Source of the DNA: Hyphomicrobiales bacterium
Lineage (GTDB): Bacteria; Pseudomonadota; Alphaproteobacteria; Rhizobiales; Rhizobiaceae
Length of the DNA stretch: 64,000 nucleotides
Assembly: GCA_900471525.1 (NCBI GenBank)
Contig: UCEZ01000001.1
Span: 1 to 64,000, forward strand
Reading direction: 5' to 3'
The position numbers and the translations under genes are program-made. This document shows, one piece after another, positions 41,869 to 51,185 of the stretch (position 1 is the stretch's first letter; each line of letters begins with the position of its first letter). The notes beneath the pieces were generated by a model. The model did not search any database and was not told the origin of the DNA. It saw only the letters and a list, made by a program, of their open reading frames with translations.

Positions 41869-42849
41869 ATGCTGATCCTTGTTACCGGTGCTACGGGCAA
41901 GGTCGGGCGGCACTTCATAGCGGGGCTGCTTGACGATCCGCGATTTTCGAATGCGCGCATCCGCGCGCTGTGCCATAACCGTTTGCGCGAAGAAACCGAC
42001 CGGGTCGAGGTGATGCGCGGCTCGATTGCCGATCGGGATGTCGTGACCGCGGCACTTACCGGCGTCACCCATGTCCTGCACCTCGCCACCTGCAAGGAAA
42101 CCCCCGCCGACGTGATGGACGTCACGGTCAAGGGCCTGTTCTGGCTGCTTGAGGCGTTTCGCGCCAGCGCTATGGCGCGCCAGTTCATCCTGATCGGTGG
42201 CGATGCCGGGATAGGGCATTTCTACTATCGCCACGAAAGGCCGATCACCGAACAGACACCGCACAGCGCGTATCCGGGAAGCTATGCGCTGTCCAAGGTT
42301 CTGGAAGAGGTGATGCTGGAGCAGTTCGGCATCCAGTATGATATCAATGGCTGCTGTCTGCGCGCCCCGTGGATCATGGAGAAGGATGACTTCAAATATA
42401 CGTTGTCTTTCGGCGATGACGTGTTCGGTGGTCCCGACTGGAAGACCCTCGTCCCGAAAGCCGATGCCAAGCGCTATGCAAGCCAAGGCACCGTGCCGCT
42501 TCTGCGCGACGCAGACGGACGCCCGCTGAAGCGCAACTTCGTGCATGTCGATGATCTGGTCAGCGCAATATTGGCTGCGATCGACAATCCGCGCACGAAG
42601 CGGCAGCTGTTTAACATCTGCATGGACCGGCCGGTCGACTATGGCGAAGTCACCGGTTACCTCGCGCGCACCCGCGGCCTCGAATCCGTCGACATACCGA
42701 GCCAGTTCCACTCGAACTGGATGGACAACAGCAAGGCCAAGCACCTGCTGGATTGGCGACCTGTCTACGATCTGGAATTGCTTATCGACTCGGCCTGGAT
42801 GTACGAGCGCTCTCAGAATGACCCTCGCATAGTCTGGTACCCGGGTTGA
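41869..42849 (+). CDS. NAD(P)-dependent epimerase/dehydrogenase (extended SDR)
   Basis: 326 residues; GGGAGGCGAGC precedes the ATG. MLILVTGATGKVGRHFIAGL binds the cofactor (GxxGxxG); YALSK is the Tyr-x3-Lys pair near residue 142-146; NFVHVDDLVSAILAAIDNP is a family block. It is the first gene of the plus-strand unit with the sugar-binding protein, so it probably converts the imported sugar or a derivative, for example a sugar or uronate oxidation. The exact reaction cannot be assigned. Confidence 0.85.
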   Translation: MLILVTGATGKVGRHFIAGLLDDPRFSNARIRALCHNRLREETDRVEVMRGSIADRDVVTAALTGVTHVLHLATCKETPADVMDVTVKGLFWLLEAFRASAMARQFILIGGDAGIGHFYYRHERPITEQTPHSAYPGSYALSKVLEEVMLEQFGIQYDINGCCLRAPWIMEKDDFKYTLSFGDDVFGGPDWKTLVPKADAKRYASQGTVPLLRDADGRPLKRNFVHVDDLVSAILAAIDNPRTKRQLFNICMDRPVDYGEVTGYLARTRGLESVDIPSQFHSNWMDNSKAKHLLDWRPVYDLELLIDSAWMYERSQNDPRIVWYPG

Positions 42850-42894
42850 CGTGTGGCGGGCACGCCGTGTCCGTCTGTTTCAAGGGAGGAAGCC

Positions 42895-43881
42895 ATGAGG
42901 AAGTTATTATTGCTTGGCGTCGCTGTTCTGGCACTCAGTGCCGGACAGGCTTTGGCCAAGAAGCAGCTGGTCATCGTCGTGAAGGGCCTCGATAATCCGT
43001 TCTTCGAAGCGATCAACCAGGGTTGCCAGAAATGGAACAAGGAAAACCCGGACTCGGAATATGAATGCTTCTACACAGGCCCGGCATCGACCTCGGACGA
43101 GGCCGGTGAAGCGCAGATCGTCCAGGACATGCTGGGCAAGGCCGACACCGTTGCGATAGCGATTTCACCGTCCAACGCCAAACTGATCGCCCAGACGCTG
43201 AAGACCGCCAATCCGACGATTCCCGTGATGACGCTGGATGCGGACCTTGCCGCTGAAGACTCGGCGCTACGCAAGACCTATCTCGGCACCGATAATTATC
43301 TGATGGGAGCACGTATCGGCGAGTACATCAAAAAGGCCATGCCGAACGGCGGCAAGATCTGCACGATCGAAGGCAATCCGGGCGCCGACAACATTCTGCG
43401 CCGCGCCCAGGGCATGCGCGACACGCTCACCGGCCAGAAGGGACTTGCAGAGCTGAAGGGTGAGGGCGGCTGGACGGAAGTCGCCGGTTGCCCGGTCTTC
43501 ACCAATGATAATGGAGCACAGGGCGTTCAGGCGATGACCGACATCCTCGCCGCCAATCCCGACCTTGGTGCATTCGGCATCATGGGCGGTTGGCCGCTGT
43601 TCGGTGCGCCACAGCCTTACCGCGACTTGTTCAAGCCGATGGCTGACAAGATCGCCAGCAACGAGTTCGTCATTGGTGCCGCAGACACGATCGGCGACGA
43701 AGTGGCGATCGCGCGCGAAGGCCTGGTCACGGCACTCGTCGGCCAGCGCCCATTCGAAATGGGCTACAAGGCGCCGTCGGTAATGCTGGACCTGATCGCC
43801 GGTAAGCCGGTTGACGATCCGGTGTTCACAGGTCTCGACGAGTGCACCAAGGACACGGTTGATACCTGCATTCAGAAATAA
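42895..43881 (+). CDS. Periplasmic sugar-binding protein of an ABC transporter
   Basis: 328 residues from the ATG at 42895 (AAGGGAGG upstream). A signal peptide is present (MRKLLLLGVAVLALSAGQALA). The mature part is a type I periplasmic binding fold: KKQLVIVVKGLDNPFFEAINQGCQKWNKE, IVQDMLGKADTVAIAISPSNA, PVMTLDADLAAED, YLGTDNYLMGARIGEYI and GNPGADNILRRAQGMRD. It delivers a monosaccharide to the permease/ATPase encoded divergently. Four Cys (for example CTKDTVDTC at the end) could form disulfides. Confidence 0.92.
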   Translation: MRKLLLLGVAVLALSAGQALAKKQLVIVVKGLDNPFFEAINQGCQKWNKENPDSEYECFYTGPASTSDEAGEAQIVQDMLGKADTVAIAISPSNAKLIAQTLKTANPTIPVMTLDADLAAEDSALRKTYLGTDNYLMGARIGEYIKKAMPNGGKICTIEGNPGADNILRRAQGMRDTLTGQKGLAELKGEGGWTEVAGCPVFTNDNGAQGVQAMTDILAANPDLGAFGIMGGWPLFGAPQPYRDLFKPMADKIASNEFVIGAADTIGDEVAIAREGLVTALVGQRPFEMGYKAPSVMLDLIAGKPVDDPVFTGLDECTKDTVDTCIQK

Positions 43882-44223
43882 CCTATCTGTCCGGGGCGTC
43901 CGGCCAACGGGGGCCCCGAACGGCCGTTCTAATTTTGCAAGGACTAAACTGATCCGAAGGATTTGCTGGGATAGCGCAGTTTTCATTTATGCGATTGTGA
44001 CGTGAGTGCGAGCACTTGGGTGCAAGCGAGCGCACGGCGAGAGCCGCACCGTCCGCCTAAGTTGGCAAAAATTTCCTGAAGGCTTTGGGGACGCCCGAGA
44101 TATTCACCACCCTGTCTTGCCTTGGCCCGGCAGAGTACACATCTGGGTCGCGTCAATTCGAACGGCGGATTGCGCCCGCCGCTCCACGCGACGGGCTTTT
44201 ATATCACTTGCCCTCAAGTCCGC
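43882..44223. other. Intergenic stretch, weak GC hairpins only
   Basis: About 340 bases. GGGGC...GCCCC pairing at about 43892-43916 and CGGCCGTTCTAATTTT just after may terminate the sugar-binding gene. No supported gene or RNA. Confidence 0.3.
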
Positions 44224-44583
44224 TCAGGCGTGAGCGTGGGGATGATGATGATCCCAGACTGCCCACAGCGATACGACAGCAATGAGCAACCCAAGCACCA
44301 CATTGGTCCACATCACGTTCATATTAGCGGTAAAACCGAGCAGCCAGGGGGATGCGGCCAGCCAGAGGCCGAGCGCCAGATTCACCCATTCCTCCCATTC
44401 GGCGAAAGCCGAAATCGCCGCTACCGCCAGCGCGCCGAGCATGACCCCAACGATCCACGCGTTCCAACTCGGCACGGCTTCGGCTGTAAAGCCGATAACC
44501 CACGGCGAGATGAACACGGCTATCGCCAGGACCACATTGGCCCAATCCTGCGCCTTCTTTCCTTCCATCAGAGCGTTTGCCAT
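44224..44583 (-). CDS. SPW-repeat membrane protein
   Basis: 119 residues with four hydrophobic segments. Two SPW motifs in the expected places, FISPWVIGF and AASPWLLGF, define the SPW-repeat family, whose function is not known. The end is His-rich (WDHHHPHAHA), which could bind metal. GGAGG precedes the ATG. It lies just before the copper genes on the same strand but 238 bases away, so cotranscription is uncertain. Confidence 0.9.
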   Translation of the reverse strand: MANALMEGKKAQDWANVVLAIAVFISPWVIGFTAEAVPSWNAWIVGVMLGALAVAAISAFAEWEEWVNLALGLWLAASPWLLGFTANMNVMWTNVVLGLLIAVVSLWAVWDHHHPHAHA

Positions 44584-44821
44584 GTCAGACCTCCAAGTCT
44601 GAAAGTTTAAGTAAAGTATTATATCGCGAATGCCACATGCCTAACAATAAAAATAATTCAGAAAGGGGCGGCTCCCAAGAGGTTTCCCGGGCGTTCCCCA
44701 GACCTTCTGCAGTCACGATTCGCCAGGGGTAGGTTTTCTGACCTACAGTTTTCGTAGAACCCAATATTTAAGCTGGATCCGCCGTGTCCCCGCGAACACA
44801 TCCTGTATCGGTCGCGACCTG

Positions 44822-45265
44822 CTATTTCACGCCCGCCAATCCGAACTTGGCCCCTATGCCATGATCGATCTCACCGAGCGTCTCCGCAAAGCCGTCGATG
44901 ATCGGGCAGTCGGGGCGGTCGTCGCCGTGGCAGTTGCTGGCCAGATGTTTCAAGGTCTTGGTCATCGCCGCAATCGCCGCGGCCTTCCGCTCGAGTTCGG
45001 CGATATGTTCGAGGGCGATCACCTTGACATCGGCGCTTGCCCGCGAACGATCTCGCCATAGCGCCAGCAGGGTTTTCATCTGCTCCACGGAAAATCCGAG
45101 ATCGCGGGCGCGACGGATGAAACGCAGCGTGTGGATATCATTGTCCGTGTAGGTCCTGTAGCTGGCCTCGGTACGGAGTGGGGGCGTGATCAACTTTATC
45201 TGCTCGTAGTAGCGGATCATTTTCGTCGAGACGCCGGAGGCTTTGGATGCTTCACCAATGTTCAT
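44822..45265 (-). CDS. hmrR: CueR/HmrR-type copper-responsive MerR regulator
   Basis: 147 residues. The MerR helix-turn-helix starts MNIGEASKASGVSTKMIRYYEQIKLI and continues SYRTYTDNDIHTLRFIRRARDLGFS. After the dimer helix comes SNCHGDDRPDCPII, i.e. two Cys with seven residues between, the Cu(I)-binding pair of CueR. Ser stands at the place (RASADVK) where monovalent-metal sensors have it. It lies 15 bases after the Cu-ATPase gene, so it is cotranscribed and likely autoregulated through the promoter at 47791. Confidence 0.93.
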   Translation of the reverse strand: MNIGEASKASGVSTKMIRYYEQIKLITPPLRTEASYRTYTDNDIHTLRFIRRARDLGFSVEQMKTLLALWRDRSRASADVKVIALEHIAELERKAAAIAAMTKTLKHLASNCHGDDRPDCPIIDGFAETLGEIDHGIGAKFGLAGVK

Positions 45266-45280
45266 TCTCGTTTCCTTCCG

Positions 45281-47761
45281 TCAGTTTGTCCTGAAGCGCC
45301 GAAGACGCAACGCGTTTGCCAGTACGAAGACGCTCGAAAGGCTCATCGCGCCCGCGGCGAGGATCGGTGACAGCAGCGTCCCGTTCAGCGGATACAGCAC
45401 GCCCGCCGCGACCGGAACGAGGCTGGCGTTGTAGGCAAAGGCCCAGAACAGGTTCTGGCGGATGTTGCGGATCGTCGCCTTGCTGATCGCAATCGCCCGC
45501 GGCACGCCCGTCAGGTCACCCGACATCAGAACGACGTCCGCGCTCTCAATGGCGATATCCGTTCCTGTTCCGACCGCCAGGCCGGTATCCGCTTCGGACA
45601 GTGCGGGGGCATCGTTGATGCCGTCGCCGATGAAAGCGACCTTGCGTCCACCCTGCCGCAGCTTGCGGATGGCCTCCACCTTTCCGTCCGGCAGGACTTC
45701 GGCAATCACTTCGTCTATACCGAGTTGGCGGGCGATAGCCTGCGCGGAACGCTTGTTGTCGCCGGTAATCATTGTGACTTTCAGGCCGAGTGCATGCAGA
45801 GCCTCTATCGCTTGCGGCGTCGTCTCCTTGACGGGATCGGCCACGGCGATAATGGCGGCGAGCCTGCCGTCAATGGCGGCATAGAGCGGCGACTTGCCCG
45901 CATCACCCAATGCGGCAGCCTGCCGGGCGAACGAAGAGACGTCAATATTGTTTCGTGTCATGGACCGGTCTGAGCCGATAAGCACCGTTCGATCGTCGAG
46001 CCGACCGCTCACGCCGTAGCCGGGAGCAGCCTCGAATTCAGACGTGTCGGAGAGAACAAGACCATCGGCCTCCGCCGCGGCGACGATGGCTTCGGCGATC
46101 GGGTGCTCGGACTGCGCCTCGAGGCTGGCTACCAGGCGGAGGGTCTCGCGGCGGTCGAAGCCCTCGCTGACGACGAAGTCTGTCAATTCTGGTTTGCCCT
46201 TGGTCAGCGTCCCCGTCTTGTCCAGCGCGACGACATCGACATTGCGGAGGGTCTGCAGGGCCTCGCCTCTGCGGAAGAGGATGCCGAGTTCGGCGGCGCG
46301 GCCCGTACCGACCATGATGGACGTCGGGGTCGCGAGACCCATGGCGCAGGGACAGGCGATGATCAGCACAGCGACGGCGTTGACCAGGGCGAACGTGAGC
46401 GTGGGCGAGGGGCCAAGGAGTAGCCACGCCACGAATGTGAGGGTAGCCGCCGCGATCACGGCCGGCACGAACCAGCCCGTCACGCGGTCGACCAGCGCCT
46501 GGATCGGCAGCTTGGAGCCTTGCGCCGCCTCGACCATCTTGATGATCTGGGCGAGCAGCATGTCCGAGCCGATCTTCGTCGCTTCGAATGTGAAAGACCC
46601 GGTCCTATTGATCGTGCCGCCGACGACGTCAGCGCCGGCGGATTTCTTTAGGGGAACAGGTTCCCCCGTGATCATTGACTCGTCCACGTAGGACTCGCCG
46701 TCGACCACGCGGCCGTCCACCGGAACCTTCTCTCCTGGCCTGATGCGCACGACATCGCCGCGCACGACCTCGCCGATCTCGATCTCGATGAAGTCTTGGC
46801 CGCGCTTCACATGCGCGGTCTTCGCCTGAAGTCCGATGAGGTGTTTGATGGCCTGGCTGGTCCTGCCCTTGGCCCGTGCCTCGAGATAGCGTCCAAGCAG
46901 GATCAGCGTGACGATGACGGCGGCTGCCTCATAGTAGAGGTTTGCGGTTCCTGACGGCAGGAGACCAGGCAGGAACGTTGCGACGACCGAATAGCCCCAG
47001 GCAGCCGACGTGCCGAGTACTACCAGCGAGTTCATGTCGGGCGTCCAGCGCAGCAGGTTGGTAACGCCTTTCCGGAAGAATTGAAGACCCGGTCCGAAGA
47101 GCACCAGCGTGGCGAGGACGAACTGGAGGACGAGATTATTATCCAAGCCGACGTTGTCCATGACCCATTCATGGATTGCAGGGATCACGTGCGATCCCAT
47201 CTCGAGGATGAACAGGGGGAGCGTCAGCACGGCCGACACAATGAGCGACAGCTTCAGGCGGGCGGTCTCCAGGCCACGACTGTCCTCGCTGTCATCCGCA
47301 AGGCTCTCCGCAGTGATCTCGCGCGCCTTGTAACCCACCGCACGCACGGCATCTTCCAAGGCGGTTGCTGCAGTTCCGGAGACGATACGGACGGTCGCCC
47401 TTTCAGTTGCGAGATTGACGGAGGCTGACTTCACGCCTGGAACTGCTTTCAGGGCTTTTTCCACGCGCGAGACGCATGAGGCGCAGGTCATGCCTTCGAT
47501 ACCGAGTTCGCGGGTTTCGAGCTTCGGTTCGTAACCCGCCTTCTCGATGGCCTGAAGGACCGCTTCCGTAGAGACCGGTTCGTTGAAGGTGACGGTGGCC
47601 CGCTCGGTCGCCAGGTTGACAACGACGGAGGCGACGCCGGGTACGGCGGTAATCGCTTTTTCGACCCGAGCAACGCAGGACGCGCAGCTCATGCCTTCGA
47701 TCCCGAAATCGGTCGGGACGGGCAGGGATTTGGATATTTCGATCTTCGATATGGCAGTCAT
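45281..47761 (-). CDS. actP: Cu(I)-exporting P1B-type ATPase
   Basis: 826 residues. Two N-terminal metal-binding domains carry [12 protein letters not shown] and [12 protein letters not shown]. Eight membrane segments follow, with the metal-passing [13 protein letters not shown] (about residue 468), phosphorylation site DKTGTLTKG (about 512), HPIAEAIV and [11 protein letters not shown] (about 712). YN in [10 protein letters not shown] and the [17 protein letters not shown] end are the Cu(I) selectivity residues of segments 7 and 8. It pumps Cu(I) to the periplasm. A CueR-type promoter lies 30-60 bases upstream. Confidence 0.95.
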   Translation of the reverse strand: MTAISKIEISKSLPVPTDFGIEGMSCASCVARVEKAITAVPGVASVVVNLATERATVTFNEPVSTEAVLQAIEKAGYEPKLETRELGIEGMTCASCVSRVEKALKAVPGVKSASVNLATERATVRIVSGTAATALEDAVRAVGYKAREITAESLADDSEDSRGLETARLKLSLIVSAVLTLPLFILEMGSHVIPAIHEWVMDNVGLDNNLVLQFVLATLVLFGPGLQFFRKGVTNLLRWTPDMNSLVVLGTSAAWGYSVVATFLPGLLPSGTANLYYEAAAVIVTLILLGRYLEARAKGRTSQAIKHLIGLQAKTAHVKRGQDFIEIEIGEVVRGDVVRIRPGEKVPVDGRVVDGESYVDESMITGEPVPLKKSAGADVVGGTINRTGSFTFEATKIGSDMLLAQIIKMVEAAQGSKLPIQALVDRVTGWFVPAVIAAATLTFVAWLLLGPSPTLTFALVNAVAVLIIACPCAMGLATPTSIMVGTGRAAELGILFRRGEALQTLRNVDVVALDKTGTLTKGKPELTDFVVSEGFDRRETLRLVASLEAQSEHPIAEAIVAAAEADGLVLSDTSEFEAAPGYGVSGRLDDRTVLIGSDRSMTRNNIDVSSFARQAAALGDAGKSPLYAAIDGRLAAIIAVADPVKETTPQAIEALHALGLKVTMITGDNKRSAQAIARQLGIDEVIAEVLPDGKVEAIRKLRQGGRKVAFIGDGINDAPALSEADTGLAVGTGTDIAIESADVVLMSGDLTGVPRAIAISKATIRNIRQNLFWAFAYNASLVPVAAGVLYPLNGTLLSPILAAGAMSLSSVFVLANALRLRRFRTN

Positions 47762-47790
47762 TGGGGCGATCCCTTTGCTAACTGCTCATA

Positions 47791-47821
47791 CAGATAATCT
47801 TTCCAATGATGGGAAGGTCAA
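47791..47821 (-). promoter_or_regulatory. CueR-type promoter/operator of the Cu-ATPase gene
   Basis: On the minus strand TTGACC and TATCTG are separated by 19 bases, the overlong spacer typical of MerR-family promoters. Inside lies CCTTCC-N7-GGAAAG, the CueR dyad. It should be activated by the regulator at 44822 in the presence of Cu(I). Confidence 0.8.
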
Positions 47822-47892
47822 GGGGCCGAAATTGTAAAACCGAACTTGCCGCCGACCGAAACGAGCCGAGTACGGGGCGCTCGATCTCGAGG

Positions 47893-48096
47893 TCAGCGCT
47901 TGATGTACGACACCGGGTATCCGGCTTGTTCAATGGCCAGCCCGATTACAGCTGGGTCAAGCAGCGTCTCCACGGTCGCCTTCTTCGAAGCGAGGTCCAC
48001 CGTTGTGACCGCGACCGGGTCCGCAGCCTTGATCGCCTTTTCGACTGCGCTTTTGCAGTGGCTGCAGGTCATGTTCCGGATGTCGAATTCATACAT
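47893..48096 (-). CDS. copZ: CopZ-like copper chaperone
   Basis: 67 residues, a single heavy-metal-associated domain. MYEFDIRNMTCSHCKSAVEK has the Cu(I)-binding MxCxxC, and VTTVDLASKKATVETLLDP gives the second half of the beta-alpha-beta fold. It would carry Cu(I) to the ATPase. It lies upstream of the ATPase gene on the same strand, but the ATPase has its own promoter in the gap, and this gene has one as well. Confidence 0.92.
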   Translation of the reverse strand: MYEFDIRNMTCSHCKSAVEKAIKAADPVAVTTVDLASKKATVETLLDPAVIGLAIEQAGYPVSYIKR

Positions 48097-48120
48097 AGTG
48101 ATGCCTTTCGTTGTTGCCTC

Positions 48121-48151
48121 GATATGGGGCTTCCAACGCTGGGAGGGTCAA
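48121..48151 (-). promoter_or_regulatory. CueR-type promoter/operator of copZ
   Basis: On the minus strand TTGACC and CATATC are separated by exactly 19 bases, with CCTCC-N7-GGAAG inside. It mirrors the site before the ATPase gene, so both units should respond to the same regulator. Confidence 0.75.
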
Positions 48152-48228
48152 GGACTGTTGCACTATTTATCGATCATGATGTCTGGCAAGGACTGCCCGG
48201 TTCTCGCAGGACAGATTTCGGAGCGACT

Positions 48229-48330
48229 TCGTTGCCTCCGATGGCCGCCGCCTCGCTGCTGTCGATCACGCTCGTGCCGGCGTTGATGATCGTCCCAAAA
48301 AGTGCCTTCAGCACCCGCCTTTACAGCTGA
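48229..48330 (+). pseudogene. Fragment of a CusA/CzcA-type RND metal efflux pump
   Basis: The plus-strand frame reads LPPMAAASLLSITLVPALMI and then stops at 48330 after an unrelated tail. The stretch MAAASLLSITLVPALM matches the conserved end of a membrane segment in heavy-metal RND pumps (usually over 1000 residues, AMAAAxLSVTLVPVLM). Only about 20 residues are left, with no matching sequence on either side. A relic of a lost copper or silver pump is the best reading; chance similarity remains possible. Confidence 0.4.
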
Positions 48331-48382
48331 CGGCAAAGTAGCGAATACCTACAGTGTTTAAAAATGCGGGGCCTGAGTCTTT

Positions 48383-48535
48383 ATGAACGACAACGTAATT
48401 AAATTCCAAAAACGTAAGGCCGTAAAACCTCCGAGGCAAACGCCGCCGTGGCTCCGCAGATTGATGATCATCGGCGGCGTAGCCATCGCCATCGGTTTGA
48501 TTTATACGTATTTTGCGCTGACTATACCCGCCTAG
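48383..48535 (+). CDS. Small single-pass membrane protein (50 residues)
   Basis: Begins MNDNVIKFQKRKAVKPPRQT, continues PPWLRRLMIIGGVAIAIGLI YTYFALTIPA and stops at 48535. It has a basic cytoplasmic start and one hydrophobic span near the end. The FQKRK-proline-rich start is seen in short conserved membrane proteins of rhizobia. The binding site is weak. A minus-strand frame opposite is regarded as its shadow. Confidence 0.5.
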   Translation: MNDNVIKFQKRKAVKPPRQTPPWLRRLMIIGGVAIAIGLIYTYFALTIPA

Positions 48536-49013
48536 AAAGCGACAGTCCGCCATCCTGTGCAGTTGCGGCAGAATTCCCTTCGTACAATCGATAATGCAGC
48601 GCATGCGGCGCTGCGTTCAAATGGCCGCCCGGTGATCTGCCTGGCTGAGGATGGCGGGTATCTCGGTTATGCGTTGACGGGACGGGAAATTGGTGTTGGC
48701 GATATCAGATGAGTGATAGCAGGCACATGACGCCACAAGAACTGATCCGTCGGCTGGCGGCCTTGTCGAGGCCTGATCGTGATCGTCGATGACGAGATCG
48801 GCAAGCTGATCGGCTATACCCAAATCCTGAAGGTTGATGCCGACTCGATTGCTGGCAAGTAGGCTGGTATGGTCCACGGGATGCCAAGTTCTGTTTGCAA
48901 ACTGAAACTGGCTCGACAGATAAGCCTCAGCGTCGTTTAATCGACGTTTTCTCATGCGTTTGTAATGGCTTAAGTTCATCTTTTAAACCATCAGGTAAAC
49001 TTTGAACCGTTGG
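48536..49013. other. Spacer with possible gene remnants
   Basis: About 480 bases. A plus-strand frame 48557-48712 (GTG start, 51 codons, with RPVICLAEDGGYLGYALTG) and a following short stretch (LIVIVDDEIGKLIGYTQILK, about 48770-48830) look protein-like but are broken by stops. I cannot name a family. A 120-codon minus-strand frame across the same DNA has no start signal. Probably decayed genes. Confidence 0.3.
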
Positions 49014-49853
49014 CTAGATGCGCTCTTCGCGCAGTGTCCTGGAGGAAGAGAACAGGCAAAGGCCGATCATCACAAGCACGGATGCGCACTCGATAACGTA
49101 GAGCTTATCAAGCCCGTTCGCGGTGTATTCCGGATAGATAGCCTGACGGAACCACATGACGACGTGGACCAGCGGGTTCCACATCAGCGCATCGAATATC
49201 GGCCCGGGCAAATTGTCCGGGATGAGGATGACGCCTGACAGGAGGTATAGCGGCCGATTGATCAGGCTGAACACCTTCTCGTAAAGCGGGAACGCGGCGA
49301 ACAGGGAAATATTGGCCATTCCCATGCCAAAGCCCATCAGCGAGGCGACGACCACGGCCTGCACCGCCGGTGCCAACGACAGTTCGTGCAATCGCGACCC
49401 TTCGCTGGTGCATAAAAGCATTACAACGACCGTCACCATCACCGAGGTGATCAACTGCAGGATAAAGCGCGCCACCGCTGCATCGAAGGGCGAAACGTTC
49501 GGGTAGGAAAACAGGTTCTTGTTGGAGCGAACCGCGCCCGCGACAAAGCTGGACATGCCCTGGTAGAAGCCAAAGGGTAGATATCCGGACGCAAAGAACA
49601 GGGCAAAATCATTTCCGAGCGCCGGCACGCGCGCCAGCGTCGAGAAAACCGTGGTCATGATAGCGACATGCGCCAGCGGGTCGACTATGGCCCAGATATA
49701 GCCACCCGGCTTGCTGCCAAACCTAGCCTGCATTTCTCGAATGACAAGGGCTGCAACGACGCGGAGATGCTGGGTGAGATTGTACAAAACCGGTTTCCGA
49801 AAGTGCTTTTTGTTACGGCGTCTGTATTCGATATTCGTCTGCTGCACAATCAT
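49014..49853 (-). CDS. KpsM-like polysaccharide ABC-2 permease (orphan)
   Basis: 279 residues from the ATG at 49853; the longer frame upstream lies in the uxuA region. Six hydrophobic segments after a cytoplasmic start (NLTQHLRVVAALVIREMQARFGSKPGGYIWAIVDPLAHVAIMTTVF), which is the ABC-2 family opening of KpsM/RkpT-like capsule exporters. ALMWNPLVHVVMWFRQAIYP is a family block. A KpsT ATPase partner is not adjacent and not present in the window. It follows uxuA by about 107 bases on the same strand, an unusual neighbour. Confidence 0.87.
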   Translation of the reverse strand: MIVQQTNIEYRRRNKKHFRKPVLYNLTQHLRVVAALVIREMQARFGSKPGGYIWAIVDPLAHVAIMTTVFSTLARVPALGNDFALFFASGYLPFGFYQGMSSFVAGAVRSNKNLFSYPNVSPFDAAVARFILQLITSVMVTVVVMLLCTSEGSRLHELSLAPAVQAVVVASLMGFGMGMANISLFAAFPLYEKVFSLINRPLYLLSGVILIPDNLPGPIFDALMWNPLVHVVMWFRQAIYPEYTANGLDKLYVIECASVLVMIGLCLFSSSRTLREERI

Positions 49854-49959
49854 GGTGAAAATACGCCTTGCTGCCGCGTCTTCCCCTATCTTCACAAGGC
49901 AACATGGATCCCAGAGTGTCTGCGTCAAGCGCACCGATGGTGTACGGCGATTTCCTTTC

Positions 49960-51147
49960 TTAGTTGGGACGCGCATCGAGCGCATGCAAAATGCCGCGCA
50001 GTTCCGCAAGCCCGCGCAGGCGGCCGATCGCCGGGTAGCCGGGGGTAACCGTCTTTTCCAGATCGTCGAGCATGCGATGGCCGTGATCGGAGCGGAAGAC
50101 GATGGTGTGTTGCGGGGAGCGGCGGCGGTCCTCGGCAACCAGTTCTTTCAACACCGCCACCATGTCGACGTCGCCATCGAGATGCGCGCTTTCGTGGAAG
50201 CTGCGGCCATCGCCCTCACGGGTTGTGGCGCGCAGATGTGCGAAATGGATGCGCGAGGCGAAACGGCGGGCGATGCCGGGGAGGTCGTTGTCGGCCCGGA
50301 CACCGAGGCTGCCGGTGCAAAAGCACATGCCGTTCGCCGCGGAGGGTACTGCGTCGAATAGCGCAGCATAGTCGTCCGCCGTAGAGGCGATGCGGGGCAG
50401 GCCGAACAGCGGGCGCGGCGGATCGTCGGGATGTAGCGTGAGCTTGACGTCGAGGGCCTCCGCCGCCGGCGTCACGGCTTTCAGGAATTCGATCAGATTC
50501 TGGCGAAGGTGCTTGGCATCGACGCAGTCATAGGCAGCCAGTTTCTCGCGAAAACCGGGAACAGTCATGGGTTCTGTGGTGGAGCCGGGAAGGGCGGAGG
50601 TGATGATGCGGGTGATTTCGGCCATTTCGGCCTCAGTCATGGAATCATGGACGGCCTTGGCACGGGCTCGATCCGCTTCCGAATAGTCGTTCTCGACGCC
50701 GGGCCGGTTGAGCACAAACAGATCGAAGGCAGCGAACCGCTCATGGTCGAAGCGCATGGCGGTCGCGCCTGTCGGGGTTACGAAATCGAGTTCGGTGCGG
50801 GTCCAGTCGACGACCGGCATGAAATTGTAGCAGATGATCTTGATGCCGCAGGCGGCGACTGCTTCCAGGCTGGCGATCCAGGCCGCGATCTCGGCCTTGG
50901 CTTTCCCTCCCGTGCGTTTGACGGCGTCCGGAATGGGGATGCTTTCGACGACAGACCAGGTCAACGGCGAGCGGCCGGCAGGCGTGGTTTCGATGAGCGC
51001 CTGGCGCTGGCGGACTTCACCTTCCGTCCAGGCACGGCCGATCGGCACTTGATGCAACGCCGAAACGATGTTGGTCGCCCCTGTCTGGCGCACATCATCC
51101 AGCGTCACCGGCGCATCCGGCCCGAACCATCTCCATCCCTGACGCAT
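49960..51147 (-). CDS. uxuA: Mannonate dehydratase
   Basis: 395 residues, the family length. It removes water from D-mannonate to give 2-keto-3-deoxygluconate. The start MRQGWRWFGPDAPVTLDDVRQTGATNIVSAL and IKIICYNFMPVVDWTRTEL are typical. LKLHPDDPPRP-type motif reads VKLTLHPDDPPRPLFGLPRI; FCTGSLGVRADND, IHFAHLR and the FRSDHGHRML end hold the metal-binding Cys and His residues. It lies 38 bases after the GntR regulator gene and belongs to the uronate locus. Confidence 0.95.
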   Translation of the reverse strand: MRQGWRWFGPDAPVTLDDVRQTGATNIVSALHQVPIGRAWTEGEVRQRQALIETTPAGRSPLTWSVVESIPIPDAVKRTGGKAKAEIAAWIASLEAVAACGIKIICYNFMPVVDWTRTELDFVTPTGATAMRFDHERFAAFDLFVLNRPGVENDYSEADRARAKAVHDSMTEAEMAEITRIITSALPGSTTEPMTVPGFREKLAAYDCVDAKHLRQNLIEFLKAVTPAAEALDVKLTLHPDDPPRPLFGLPRIASTADDYAALFDAVPSAANGMCFCTGSLGVRADNDLPGIARRFASRIHFAHLRATTREGDGRSFHESAHLDGDVDMVAVLKELVAEDRRRSPQHTIVFRSDHGHRMLDDLEKTVTPGYPAIGRLRGLAELRGILHALDARPN

Positions 51148-51185
51148 GCCTGTCTGTTCCTCGCGATCGTGTTTTTGTCGGTTAT

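Noticed and set aside
48617-48979. A 120-codon minus-strand frame
   Set aside because: No ribosome binding site or domain; the plus strand of the same DNA looks more protein-like though broken.
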